From NCBI GenBank assembly GCA_022769125.1, contig JALEKN010000045.1, forward strand, positions 1-64,000: 64,000 nucleotides of DNA, read 5' to 3'. Below the pieces are notes generated by a model. That model saw only the letters and a list, made by a program, of their open reading frames with translations. It searched no databases and was not told where the DNA came from. The position numbers and the translations under genes are program-made. Every line of letters starts with the position of its first letter. Position 1 is the stretch's first letter. Origin of the DNA: Agathobacter sp. Its GTDB lineage: Bacteria > Bacillota > Clostridia > Lachnospirales > Lachnospiraceae. Positions 19,059 through 27,841 of the stretch are shown one piece after another.

Positions 19059-19391
19059 ATGATCCATATAACGATTTTTCAGAATCAGGGAGAAATATAT
19101 GAATTCAACTGCATCGGACATGCTGAGTATGCTGAGGCAGGATCGGATATTGTCTGTGCCGGAGTTTCCGCTCTGGTCATCAATGCGATCAATTCATTAG
19201 AGAGACTGACCAAAACGAAGTTTTCGCTTGTGACAGATGATGAGACCGACAGTGGTCTGATTGATGTCACATTTTCAGAGAAATTATCTCCGGATGCAAG
19301 GCTTCTTATGGATTCCATGATTCTGGGCTTGCAAGGAATACAAAATGATTATGGGGATGGATTCCTCATGTTAGAATTCAAGGAGGTGTAA
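19059..19391 (+). CDS. prp: Ribosomal-processing cysteine protease Prp
   Basis: Prp removes the N-terminal extension of L27 in Firmicutes and related bacteria. The 110-aa protein has the catalytic His in GHAEYAEAGSD (H21) and Cys in IVCAGVSAL (C33), matching the known His-Cys pair. It sits between rplU and rpmA as expected, and the substrate L27 next to it carries the cleavable extension. Its 3' end contains the AGGAGG site for rpmA. Confidence 0.95.
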   Translation: MIHITIFQNQGEIYEFNCIGHAEYAEAGSDIVCAGVSALVINAINSLERLTKTKFSLVTDDETDSGLIDVTFSEKLSPDARLLMDSMILGLQGIQNDYGDGFLMLEFKEV

Positions 19392-19394
19392 GAC

Positions 19395-19682
19395 ATGTTG
19401 AATATGAACCTTCAGTTTTTTGCTCATAAAAAGGGAGTTGGTTCTACAAAGAACGGCCGTGATTCCGAGTCTAAGAGATTAGGAGCAAAGAGAGCAGACG
19501 GACAATTCGTAAAAGCTGGAAACATTCTTTACAGACAGCGTGGAACGAAGATCCGCCCAGGTGTTAATGTTGGCATCGGCGGAGATGATACATTATTTGC
19601 AAAGGTAGATGGTGTATTAAGATTCGAGAGAGTTGGAAGAGACAAGAAGCAGGCTTCTGTTTATCCAGTAGTTAACGAGTAA
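19395..19682 (+). CDS. rpmA: Large ribosomal subunit protein bL27 (with Prp-cleaved extension)
   Basis: A 95-aa 50S protein near the peptidyl-transferase centre. The N-terminus [14 protein letters not shown] has the Firmicute extension ending in LQFF; Prp should cut between Phe9 and Ala10 to expose the functional N-terminus AHKKG. The rest is standard L27 ([21 protein letters not shown]). It lies three bases after prp and is followed by a terminator. Confidence 0.98.
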   Translation: MLNMNLQFFAHKKGVGSTKNGRDSESKRLGAKRADGQFVKAGNILYRQRGTKIRPGVNVGIGGDDTLFAKVDGVLRFERVGRDKKQASVYPVVNE

Positions 19683-19694
19683 GATTCAATGTGG

Positions 19695-19717
19695 ACCCGG
19701 CTATACATTAGCCGGGT
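19695..19717 (+). terminator. Rho-independent terminator after rpmA
   Basis: A perfect 8-bp G/C-rich stem, ACCCGGCT and AGCCGGGT with a 7-nt loop, followed by CTGTTTGTTTT. It separates rpmA from obg. Confidence 0.85.
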
Positions 19718-19735
19718 CTGTTTGTTTTGAGGTAG

Positions 19736-21025
<1,290 letters not shown>

Positions 21026-21034
21026 GAGATTACT

Positions 21035-21331
21035 ATGAATCTTTCAAGCAAACAAAGAGCTTACCTTGGCTCATTAGCCAGCACTATGGATCCGATCTTC
21101 CATATCGGCAAGGCTTCCCTTACACCGGAAATCGTTGAAGCACTCGATGCGGCTCTCGAGAAGCGTGAGCTGATCAAAGTTTCTGTCTTAAAGAACTGTC
21201 TCGATGACCCAAAGGAGATTGCAAACGCGATTGCAGAGCGCACACATTCCACCGTTGTAAAGGTTATCGGTAAGAAAATGATCTTTTACCGCAAGCCAAA
21301 GAAAAACGCAAAGATCAATCTTCCGGAATAA
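21035..21331 (+). CDS. yhbY: YhbY-family RNA-binding protein (CRM domain)
   Basis: A 98-aa single CRM-domain protein thought to bind pre-50S ribosomal particles. It contains the conserved IFHIGKASLTPEIVEALDAA near the N-terminus and VKVIGKKMIFYRK with the GxxG-type loop. An AGGAG site precedes the ATG. It is placed between obg and nadD as in other Clostridia (yqeI in Bacillus). Confidence 0.92.
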   Translation: MNLSSKQRAYLGSLASTMDPIFHIGKASLTPEIVEALDAALEKRELIKVSVLKNCLDDPKEIANAIAERTHSTVVKVIGKKMIFYRKPKKNAKINLPE

Positions 21332-21334
21332 GCC

Positions 21335-21961
21335 ATGCATATCGGTATCCTTGGTGGATCGTTTGATCCGGTACACAATGGGCATATATATATGGCACAA
21401 AAGGCACTCGAAGAATGTAGTCTGGACGAAGTATGGCTGATTCCTGCAGGACAATCTCCAAATAAAGCGGAGAACGCAATGACACCTGCAGATATGCGTC
21501 TTGCAAAGTGTAAACAAGCCTGCAGGTATAACGAACGCATCAAGGTCTGTTCCATATAGGTGAATACTGACGAGATAAGCTACACCTACCGGACGCTGCA
21601 AAAGCTTCATGCAGCACATCCGGATGATACCTTTTATTTTATCATGGGTGCTGATTCACTTGCCTATTTTATAAATTGGGTGCATCCGGAGATCATAAGC
21701 AGCCTTGCAATTCTGCTTGTGGTGAACCGTGGAAATTATTCAATTAACGATCTGACTGCAATGGCAGATGAAATAAACGGACTGTTTCCGGCAGATATAC
21801 GTTTTCTGGAGTGTCCAAAATATAATATTTCATCCCGGTATATCCGAAAAGCTCTTTGTGATGGCTTTGACATGCAGGAACAGCTCCCTCCCGAAGTGCT
21901 TGCATATATCCGGCAAAAGGAGCTTTACCATATCAAAAAATATCACGAAAAGCAGATATAA
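21335..21961 (+). pseudogene. nadD: Nicotinate-nucleotide adenylyltransferase NadD, interrupted by an in-frame TAG
   Basis: NadD adenylates nicotinate mononucleotide in NAD synthesis and is normally essential. Codons 1-74 carry the nucleotidyltransferase start [15 protein letters not shown] at 21557-21559 then stops the frame, and the same frame continues with NTDEISYTYRTL, FIMGADSL, INWVHPEI and ISSRYIRKAL to a normal end. Without the TAG the product would be about 208 aa, the usual length. The stop sits where the family normally has an ordinary residue just before the SYT motif (xxSIxVxxDExSYT), so a single-base change (for example from GAG or CAG) explains it. A GTG follows the TAG directly and could allow reinitiation. 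Sequencing error, true nonsense mutation and readthrough cannot be told apart here. Confidence 0.85.
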
Positions 21962-21999
21962 GATACTTAAATATTATGTAATATTGAAAGTGTAAGATC

Positions 22000-22587
22000 A
22001 TGGACATCATTGAGATTCGCAAAAAATTGAAAAAGGAATTGGATAAAGACCGTTATGAGCACACGAAGGGCGTGATGTATACTGCCGGCTGCCTTGCAAT
22101 GGCTCATGAGTATGACATCGATAAAGCAATGCTGGCAGGGCTGTTGCATGACTGCGCCAAATGTCTCGAGGACGAAGAGAAGATTGCCCTATGTGAAAAA
22201 TATCACGTTCTTATCACAGAGGCCGAATTTGCCAATCCTACGTTGTTACACGCAAAAGCAGGGGCAATCCTTGCCGAAATCAAGTATGAAGTTACTGACC
22301 CTGAGGTTTTGCATGCGATTTCGGTGCATACCACGGGAGAGCCCAATATGAACATACTTGATAAAATCATTTATATTGCAGATTATATCGAACCGCGACG
22401 TGACAAGGCTCCACATTTAAAAGAACTCCGGGCACTTGCTTTTAAGGATCTGGATGCCTGTACAGCCGAAATACTATATGACACACTGCACTATTTACAG
22501 GGGCGCAAGGGTTCGATTGATCCAGCAACCGAATTTACTTATGAATTTTATAAACCATATCAAAAGGAGCAGCCATGGAGACATTAG
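22000..22587 (+). CDS. yqeK: YqeK-family HD hydrolase (Ap4A hydrolase, symmetrical)
   Basis: YqeK proteins hydrolyse diadenosine tetraphosphate to two ADP. The 195-aa protein has the HD-domain residues H21, the H50-D51 pair in GLLHDCAKCLED, later histidines in LLHAKAGAI and SVHTTGEPNM, and IADYIEPRR. It follows nadD, the standard order nadD-yqeK-rsfS. Its end overlaps rsfS by 13 bases. The Shine-Dalgarno is weak. A 16-bp AT palindrome (21970-21985) lies just upstream. Confidence 0.92.
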   Translation: MDIIEIRKKLKKELDKDRYEHTKGVMYTAGCLAMAHEYDIDKAMLAGLLHDCAKCLEDEEKIALCEKYHVLITEAEFANPTLLHAKAGAILAEIKYEVTDPEVLHAISVHTTGEPNMNILDKIIYIADYIEPRRDKAPHLKELRALAFKDLDACTAEILYDTLHYLQGRKGSIDPATEFTYEFYKPYQKEQPWRH

Positions 22588-22922
22588 AATTAGTAAAAAA
22601 AGCAGTCGATGCATTATCAGACAAAAAAGCAGAGGATATCTCCGTTATCGATATCCGTAACATCTCAACAATTGCAGATTACTTTATTATTGCAAACGGT
22701 TCCAACGTAAACCAGCTTGGTGCAATGCAGGATGCGGTAGATGAGGCAATGTACAAATCCGGTGTTCACGCGAAGCAGATCGAGGGAAACCGCAGTTCCA
22801 CTTGGATTCTTATGGATTACCAGGATGTCATCGTGCATCTGTTTTCCAAGGAAGATCGACTGTTCTATGATCTTGAGAAAATCTGGAAGGACGGAAAGAG
22901 AGTAGCTCTGGAAGAATTATAA
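22575..22922 (+). CDS. rsfS: Ribosomal silencing factor RsfS
   Basis: RsfS binds L14 on the 50S subunit and blocks subunit joining during starvation. The 115-aa length is typical. Conserved parts are AEDISVIDIRNISTIADYFI, RSSTWILMDYQDVIVHLF and YDLEKIW. An AGGAG site lies in the end of yqeK. It is the last gene of this plus-strand block. Confidence 0.95.
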   Translation: METLELVKKAVDALSDKKAEDISVIDIRNISTIADYFIIANGSNVNQLGAMQDAVDEAMYKSGVHAKQIEGNRSSTWILMDYQDVIVHLFSKEDRLFYDLEKIWKDGKRVALEEL

Positions 22923-22977
22923 GAGTTATAGATGAAGACGTAAGCCTCTGGCACGGATGGCATTGGCTTACTAAAAT

Positions 22978-23025
22978 AAGGCAGACACTTTGTGATAGAT
23001 CATTCTGTACAAAAGTGCCTGCCTT
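22978..23025. terminator. Bidirectional terminator between rsfS and lexA
   Basis: AAGGCAG-x-CACTTT (from 22978) pairs with AAAGTG-x-CTGCCTT (to 23025) around a loop of about 20 nt. TTCT follows on the plus strand and TTATTTTAG on the minus strand, so it can serve both convergent genes. A second weaker repeat, TAAGCC/GGCTTA, lies at 22941-22970. Confidence 0.7.
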
Positions 23026-23064
23026 TTCTGTTGTTGTCATAGCAAATCTGTCAGCAACTGTCTC

Positions 23065-23679
23065 TTAAAAGAAGCGGAACACACCGAACACCTTGCCAAG
23101 GATCTCGCAATCCGGGACAATGATCGGATCCATTGTGTCATTCTCCGGCTGGAGACGGATATGGTCAGATTCCTTATAAAAGGTCTTAACGGTGGCGGAA
23201 TCATCGACAAGTGCTACGACCATATCTCCGTTGCGTGCAGAATTGCACCGTTCGACAAGGATCTGATCCCCATCCATGATTCCCGCGTTGATCATGCTTT
23301 CTCCTTTAACCTTGAGCATGAAGGACTCTGCATTCGGCATGAACTCTGCCGGAACCGGAAAATAGTTCTCAATATTCTCGACCGCAAGGATCGGCTCACC
23401 TGCCGCTACACGGCCAACCATTGGTACATTCACCACCTCACGGCGGGTAAGATTAAAATTCTCATCTATAATTTCAATTGCGCGCGGCTTCGTAGGGTCA
23501 CGACGAATATATCCATTCTTCTCAAGAGATTCCAAATGAGAGTGAACAGACGAAGTCGATTTAAGCTTAACTGCTTCACAGATATCGCGAACGGTAGGAG
23601 GATAGCCCTTGTTAAGGATTTCCTGCTTAATATAATCAAGAATCTGCTGCTGCTTATCTGTAATTTTTCCGTATGACAT
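23065..23679 (-). CDS. lexA: LexA repressor
   Basis: LexA represses SOS genes and self-cleaves when RecA is activated. The 204-aa protein has an N-terminal winged helix ([25 protein letters not shown]), the cleavage site Ala93-Gly94 in RVAAGEP, the catalytic Ser128 in KGESMI and Lys165 in SATVKTF. AGGAGG precedes the ATG. Its promoter region contains LexA-type boxes shared with the divergent LysM gene, which implies autorepression. Confidence 0.97.
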   Translation of the reverse strand: MSYGKITDKQQQILDYIKQEILNKGYPPTVRDICEAVKLKSTSSVHSHLESLEKNGYIRRDPTKPRAIEIIDENFNLTRREVVNVPMVGRVAAGEPILAVENIENYFPVPAEFMPNAESFMLKVKGESMINAGIMDGDQILVERCNSARNGDMVVALVDDSATVKTFYKESDHIRLQPENDTMDPIIVPDCEILGKVFGVFRFF

Positions 23680-23720
23680 ATATTTCCTCCTTTAATATGC
23701 AACGTTCGTTGTCTGAAATA

Positions 23721-23749
23721 ATAGTAACATATCAGCCTTTAAAAAGCAA
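23721..23749 (-). promoter_or_regulatory. lexA promoter
   Basis: Read on the minus strand, TTGCTT (complement of 23744-23749) and TACTAT (complement of 23721-23726) are 17 bases apart. LexA box 1 lies about 11 bases upstream of the -35. Confidence 0.7.
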
Positions 23750-23760
23750 ACATATATTCG

Positions 23761-23774
23761 CGAATGTTTGTTCG
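23761..23774. promoter_or_regulatory. LexA box 1
   Basis: CGAATGTTTGTTCG, one mismatch per half-site to the Firmicute CGAAC-N4-GTTCG type. Nearest to the lexA promoter. Confidence 0.7.
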
Positions 23775-23783
23775 ATTTTTGTA

Positions 23784-23812
23784 TTGACAAACATTTGTTC
23801 GTGTATTATAGT
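23784..23812 (+). promoter_or_regulatory. Promoter of the YneA-like gene
   Basis: Perfect TTGACA (23784-23789) and TATAGT (23807-23812) separated by 17 bases. LexA box 2 overlaps the end of the -35 and the spacer. Confidence 0.85.
23788..23801. promoter_or_regulatory. LexA box 2
   Basis: CAAACATTTGTTCG, overlapping the -35/spacer of the YneA-like promoter, a position where repressor binding should exclude RNA polymerase. Confidence 0.75.
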
Positions 23813-23821
23813 ATAGGCATA

Positions 23822-23835
23822 CAAACAAATGTTCG
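23822..23835. promoter_or_regulatory. LexA box 3
   Basis: CAAACAAATGTTCG, same pattern as box 2, located just after the predicted transcription start of the YneA-like gene. The spacing of 34 bases from box 2 and 27 between boxes 1 and 2 makes three sites in 75 bp. Confidence 0.7.
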
Positions 23836-23847
23836 TTCACAGAGGAG

Positions 23848-24234
23848 ATGTGTATTATGAGAGCATACAATGACAAATTATCCGAGAAAGTTAATTCACA
23901 GCTGGCAAAGAGAGAGCGTACTGTCCGTTTCCAGAAGCGTTTTATCGCAGTTGCCGGGATTCTTATTATTTCACTTGTTATCATACTTGGCACCAGCATT
24001 CGTGCTTTTGCTAGTTCACATAATGAGAAGAAGCAGATTTATAAGTATTATACAAGCGTTGAGGTGGAAAGTGGAGACACCTTATGGTCGCTTGCCGATA
24101 CCTACATCGACCAATATAACATCAATAAGAGTGATTATATCAATGAGGTATGCAGCCTCAACCAGCTTCAGGATGGCCAGATTCACGCCGGACAGCACAT
24201 TATCGTTGCATATTACTCCACAGAACTAAAATAA
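23848..24234 (+). CDS. YneA-like SOS cell-division inhibitor (TM + LysM)
   Basis: A 128-aa protein with one transmembrane segment (about residues 29-51) and an extracellular LysM domain (about 68-122, with VESGDTLWSLADTY and AGQHIIVAYY). This is the architecture of B. subtilis YneA, an SOS-induced protein that delays division and is transcribed divergently from lexA. Position, promoter and LexA boxes all match that system; sequence identity outside the LysM domain is low. A direct test of division inhibition has not been inferred from sequence. Confidence 0.8.
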   Translation: MCIMRAYNDKLSEKVNSQLAKRERTVRFQKRFIAVAGILIISLVIILGTSIRAFASSHNEKKQIYKYYTSVEVESGDTLWSLADTYIDQYNINKSDYINEVCSLNQLQDGQIHAGQHIIVAYYSTELK

Positions 24235-24271
24235 CCGCATTCCAATAATAACTTTTATCAACTCACGTAAC

Positions 24272-24300
24272 TTGAAAAAAACAGTTCGATTCATTATAAT
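24272..24300 (+). promoter_or_regulatory. Promoter of the acyltransferase gene
   Basis: TTGAAA (24272-24277) and perfect TATAAT (24295-24300), spacing 17. It lies 22 bases before the plsC ATG. Confidence 0.85.
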
Positions 24301-24322
24301 TACGCTATAGGAGTGTTGTATC

Positions 24323-25039
24323 ATGTTTAAATTTATCTACGTCATTTTAATGAATCTATACCGTGCACCATACATCATCCCCAAGATGCGAAAGTATGCT
24401 GATCACCCAGACAAATATTCCGAAGAGGAACGTTATGCGTTGGTTCAACATGCCATTTTTTTAATGAATCGTACCGGAAAAATCACTACAAAGGCATATG
24501 GTCTGGAAAACCTTCCAAAAGAGGGGGGCTATATGATGTATCCAAACCATCAAGGAAAATATGATGTATTAGGCATTATCTACACCCACAAAACCCCTTG
24601 TTCCTTCATTATTGACAAAAGAAAATCGCACACCATTCTGGTTCGCGAGGTTGTTGACCTTGTCCAGGGGAAACGTCTGGAAAAGAATAATCCGAGACAG
24701 GGAATCCATATTATTAATGATGTTGCAGAGGAAGTTAAAAATGGGAAACGTTACGTCTTGTTTCCGGAAGGTGGATATAAGTTTAATAACCGCAACAAGA
24801 TTTGTGATTTTAAAGCCGGAAGTTTTAAAATTGCTTTAAAATCACATATGCCGATCGTTCCAATCGCGCTTGTTGATTCCTACAAAGTCTTTAATAGCTT
24901 TCATTTCGGTCCCATCACAACATATATCTATTACCTGAAGCCAATTACTTATGAAGAATATAAAGACATGCGCACACAGGAGATTGCGGCACTTGTCAAA
25001 TCACGAATTGAAGAGAAGTTAAAAGGGACGGGGCATTAA
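24323..25039 (+). CDS. plsC: 1-acyl-sn-glycerol-3-phosphate acyltransferase family protein
   Basis: PlsC-type enzymes acylate lysophosphatidic acid to phosphatidic acid at the membrane. The 238-aa protein has a short hydrophobic N-terminus, the catalytic motif N75-H76-x4-D81 and the glycerophosphate-binding FPEGGYKF (about residues 153-160). It is a single-gene unit with its own promoter and terminator. Substrate chain length cannot be predicted, and other lysophospholipid acyltransferases share the motifs. Confidence 0.85.
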   Translation: MFKFIYVILMNLYRAPYIIPKMRKYADHPDKYSEEERYALVQHAIFLMNRTGKITTKAYGLENLPKEGGYMMYPNHQGKYDVLGIIYTHKTPCSFIIDKRKSHTILVREVVDLVQGKRLEKNNPRQGIHIINDVAEEVKNGKRYVLFPEGGYKFNNRNKICDFKAGSFKIALKSHMPIVPIALVDSYKVFNSFHFGPITTYIYYLKPITYEEYKDMRTQEIAALVKSRIEEKLKGTGH

Positions 25040-25070
25040 CAAATCCCATATTAACCACCAATGAATAAAC

Positions 25071-25111
25071 AAGAGGCTGTCAAAATACAATATGCATTTT
25101 GACAGCCTCTT
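25071..25111. terminator. Bidirectional terminator between plsC and the recombinase
   Basis: A perfect 16-bp stem with a 9-nt loop; arms at 25071-25086 and 25096-25111 (starting AAGAGGCTGTC). GTTTT follows on the plus strand and GTTTATTC on the minus strand. Confidence 0.9.
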
Positions 25112-25158
25112 GTTTTATTACACCTCAAACGGCGCTTTGTTTTCTATTAGCATTAGTA

Positions 25159-26208
25159 TTATTCTTCCCTCAAGTATACATGCTTTACAGCTTCTCTGCG
25201 GCGTTCATCCTCAAGAGCAGCATAGTGTTTCCGCGTCGTATTTACATCCTTATGGCCGAGCACATCCGCGACAAGATAGATATCGCCGGTTTCCTTATAA
25301 AGATTTGTTCCGTATGTGCTTCTAAGTTTATGTGGAGTAATATTTTTTACGCTGGTGACAAGTCTTGAATATTTCTTCACAAGATTTTCAACTGCACGAA
25401 CTCCGATCCGTTTTCTCTGCATCGATAAGAAGAACGCATCTTCATTTCCCGGAAAAGCAGTAATTCCCTTTCGTTCCTCATAATAATCATGAAGAGCGGT
25501 AGCGACCTCGTCCCCGAAATAAACAATAACCTCAGCACCACCTTTCCTATGAACCTTTACTCCAAAATTGTTCCAATCAATATCGTCCATATCAATTCCC
25601 ACACACTCGGATACGCGGATACCGGTACCCAAAAGCAAAGTCACGATAGCAAGATCACGGGTCTTTGTTTTCTCATGGTAGCTTCCCTGTCTCTTTGTAA
25701 GATCCTCACCGGATTCCACCTTATCTAACATTTTAACCATTTCGTCTATATCCAGACGAACGATTGTCTTGTCGTGAATTTTTGGCATATCAACTTTACA
25801 AGCAGGGTTCGTATCAATCATTTCATTCTTAAACAAGTAATTATAAAATGTCCGAAGAGAAGCGAGCTTTCTTTTTAATCCACGTTCCTCATTTGAATGT
25901 GCCTCCCCTTCTTTTTCATAAACACGCAGATGATAAACATACTCTTCAATATCTGACGGACGGATCTGATCCAATATCGATATTGGAAATTCCCGAATGT
26001 TTAACTTCTTACAAATAGGATTATTCTCATGCATATAATCAAAAAAGACTGCAAGATCGTATGCATACGCCAATCGAGTCCTAGAAGATGTTGTTGGCTC
26101 GATTGACATAAAAAACTGTGTACAGTACGGGGGAAGTGTAGCCAGAATTTCGCGCAGTTTAAGTTCATTTTTTATATTTTGTTCTTCATAATATGCTTTA
26201 TCTTTCAT
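25159..26208 (-). CDS. Tyrosine recombinase (Xer-type)
   Basis: A 349-aa tyrosine recombinase with an N-terminal SAM-like core-binding domain (about 35-135) and a catalytic domain with the full set Arg198 (TGIRVSE), Lys222 (RKGG), His293-x-x-Arg296 (HKLR), His319 (LGHKD) and Tyr329 (KHYAAL). Its length and the TSSRTRLAYAYDL start recall the single-protein XerS/XerH systems, so it may be the chromosome-dimer resolvase. No phage or transposon genes are nearby. I use the ATG at 26208, which overlaps the ttcA-like stop as ATGA, rather than the TTG at 26217. No dif site was identified. Confidence 0.88.
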   Translation of the reverse strand: MKDKAYYEEQNIKNELKLREILATLPPYCTQFFMSIEPTTSSRTRLAYAYDLAVFFDYMHENNPICKKLNIREFPISILDQIRPSDIEEYVYHLRVYEKEGEAHSNEERGLKRKLASLRTFYNYLFKNEMIDTNPACKVDMPKIHDKTIVRLDIDEMVKMLDKVESGEDLTKRQGSYHEKTKTRDLAIVTLLLGTGIRVSECVGIDMDDIDWNNFGVKVHRKGGAEVIVYFGDEVATALHDYYEERKGITAFPGNEDAFFLSMQRKRIGVRAVENLVKKYSRLVTSVKNITPHKLRSTYGTNLYKETGDIYLVADVLGHKDVNTTRKHYAALEDERRREAVKHVYLREE

Positions 26209-26921
26209 ATATTCCAATCCTCGATTTTTCCCTCTTTAATTGCATGAAACAGCCGTTTTTTCACGCCCGGATTTTCCTTGTTCAGTTGCCGGACAAGTGA
26301 TTTTATGTATTCACGCTTAGTGTGTCCATCGTATGGGCATGGATTCTTAACTATGGTAAACTGCATCTGGTGCATAAAACCTATGACATCGCATTCTGGC
26401 GCATACATAAGCGGCCGTATCACGGTAAGCCCTGTCCGGTCAAGCTTCGTGACCGGAGGAAATGCATAGAATTTGCCCTCATAGATCAGTGACATCAGCA
26501 TAGTCTCAATCATATCATCCATGTGATGCGCATACGCTACCTTATTACAGCCAAATTGTAATGCCGCATCGTTTAAAGCCCCCTTCCGGAGCCTTGCACA
26601 GAGAGAGCAGTAGGACTTATTGGACTGATTAAGTCCTACGATTTCACCGATCTGCGTATGAACGACATGATATTCAACATTCAACTGCTCACATAACTCC
26701 TCCAGCGGCGCAATATCAAAATTTTCGTAGCCCAGCTCAACTGTAATTGCCTTTATCGAAAAAGGAACTGAATAAAAGCTTCTAAGTCCTGCAAGCGCAT
26801 ACAACAAAGCAATCGAATCTTTACCGCCGGACAAGCCAACGGCAATCACATCATCCGGATCGATCATTTTATAATCGTCAAGTGCCTGGCGCACATAGCT
26901 GTATAATTTTTGGATTTTCAT
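26205..26921 (-). CDS. TtcA-like tRNA 2-thiocytidine / PP-loop ATPase
   Basis: A 238-aa PP-loop ATP pyrophosphatase with SGGKDS at residues 31-36, a CxxC pair (C105, C108) and a distal Cys195. In TtcA three cysteines hold a 4Fe-4S cluster used for 2-thiolation of C32 in tRNA. Length and motif layout agree with the TtcA family. It overlaps the recombinase gene and is divergent from dtd. The exact tRNA target in this organism is inferred. Confidence 0.85.
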   Translation of the reverse strand: MKIQKLYSYVRQALDDYKMIDPDDVIAVGLSGGKDSIALLYALAGLRSFYSVPFSIKAITVELGYENFDIAPLEELCEQLNVEYHVVHTQIGEIVGLNQSNKSYCSLCARLRKGALNDAALQFGCNKVAYAHHMDDMIETMLMSLIYEGKFYAFPPVTKLDRTGLTVIRPLMYAPECDVIGFMHQMQFTIVKNPCPYDGHTKREYIKSLVRQLNKENPGVKKRLFHAIKEGKIEDWNI

Positions 26922-26948
26922 TGTTTTCTCCCGATAGATTGGTATAAT
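26921..26948 (+). promoter_or_regulatory. dtd promoter
   Basis: TTGTTT (26921-26926) and perfect TATAAT (26943-26948), spacing 16; the -35 overlaps the start of the divergent ttcA-like gene. Confidence 0.65.
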
Positions 26949-26986
26949 CTATATAAATGTAACAAAAGAAAGGAACTTACTATATC

Positions 26987-27439
26987 ATGAAATTTGTAAT
27001 CCAGAGAGTTACCGCAGCAAGCTGTACTGTCGAAGGAACCGTAACCGGCGCAATCAACGATGGCTTTTGTGTTTTCATTGGCGTGGCAGAAAACGACACC
27101 AGACAGATTGCCGACAAAATGATCCAGAAACTCATCGGAATGCGTATCTTCAGCGATGAGAACGATAAGATCAATCTATCCCTGCACGATATCAACGGAA
27201 GCCTGCTTTTGATATCACAATTTACGTTATATGCGAATTGCCGCAAGGGCAACCGGCCATCCTTTACCGATGCCGGAAAACCTGACATGGCAAACGAAAT
27301 GTATGAGTATATCATCGCAGAATGCAAAAAAAAGATTTCAAACGTTCAAACAGGTATATTCGGCGCTGATATGAAGCTGGAGATCCATAATGATGGACCA
27401 TTTACAATTATTCTGGATTCAAACGATTTAGCGATATAA
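26987..27439 (+). CDS. dtd: D-aminoacyl-tRNA deacylase
   Basis: Dtd removes D-amino acids (and Gly) mischarged on tRNA. The 150-aa length is standard. Conserved motifs are VIQRVTAASCTVEG at the N-terminus, SQFTLYANCRKGNRPSF and the cross-subunit GP motif in HNDGPFTI. It is a monocistronic gene, followed by a 402-bp stretch without genes. Confidence 0.95.
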   Translation: MKFVIQRVTAASCTVEGTVTGAINDGFCVFIGVAENDTRQIADKMIQKLIGMRIFSDENDKINLSLHDINGSLLLISQFTLYANCRKGNRPSFTDAGKPDMANEMYEYIIAECKKKISNVQTGIFGADMKLEIHNDGPFTIILDSNDLAI

Positions 27440-27470
27440 ACATGGAAAAATAGTATTTTCATTGCTTAAT

Positions 27471-27516
27471 GCATCAAACTATTCGTTAAACTTGAGTTTA
27501 GCGAATAGTTTGATGC
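27471..27516. repeat. Long hairpin: 21-bp stem, 4-nt loop
   Basis: Arms 27471-27491 (starting GCATCAAACTATTCG) and 27496-27516 pair over 21 positions with one G-T wobble and a TTGA loop. It begins 31 bases after the dtd stop. No T-run follows in either direction, so an intrinsic terminator is not clear; a small RNA, mRNA-stabilising hairpin or remnant of an inverted-repeat element is possible. Confidence 0.75.
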
Positions 27517-27725
27517 CGCCTATACTATACTTCTTCTCCTTATAATTGTCAAATCCTATGTATCTATAATCTATATCTATCCTCAAATATCGCTTTCAAG
27601 CATTGATAATATAAAAGTCCCATATAGAATAATCATACCATAAACGCGTGAAAAATTAAAATACAATCTAAACAAAGACTCACTTTACAATCCCGTCAAT
27701 GAAAACACAATAGAACACAATAAAA

Positions 27726-27768
27726 AAGTATGGAACGAACTTCCTTCCAGACAATTCGCTCCATACTT
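27726..27768 (-). terminator. Terminator of the cytidylate-kinase-like gene
   Basis: On the minus strand AAGTATGGAGCGAA pairs with TTCGTTCCATACTT (14 bp, one wobble or mismatch) around a 15-nt loop and runs into TTTTTTATT. Confidence 0.88.
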
Positions 27769-27841
27769 AATATCCTTACTTTATTCTAAATAATCATTCC
27801 TAATATTACACTAAACATATAACACCACAAAAAAATACCGT

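Larger units (their letters stand above)
27440..27841. other. 402-bp gene-free stretch with two strong hairpins
   Basis: No supported coding sequence. It holds a 21-bp-stem hairpin near dtd (27471-27516), a terminator for the minus-strand kinase gene (27726-27768), and between them about 210 bp of AT-rich sequence with nothing recognisable. No tRNA or repeat array is visible. Confidence 0.7.

Noticed and set aside
21560-21961. Separate gene starting at the GTG after the nadD stop
   Set aside because: The frame continues NadD motifs without a gap and begins in the middle of the protein; a separate gene is less likely than an interrupted nadD, although reinitiation is not excluded.
23699-23712. 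Fourth LexA box near the lexA start (around GCAACGTTCGTT)
   Set aside because: The half-sites do not have the 4-base spacing of the other three boxes.
25159-26208. Phage or transposon integrase
   Set aside because: No neighbouring phage genes, repeats or att-like sites; overlap with a tRNA-modification gene suggests a housekeeping Xer protein.
27440-27841. CRISPR array or tRNA gene
   Set aside because: No repeated units and no cloverleaf; only two hairpins are present.
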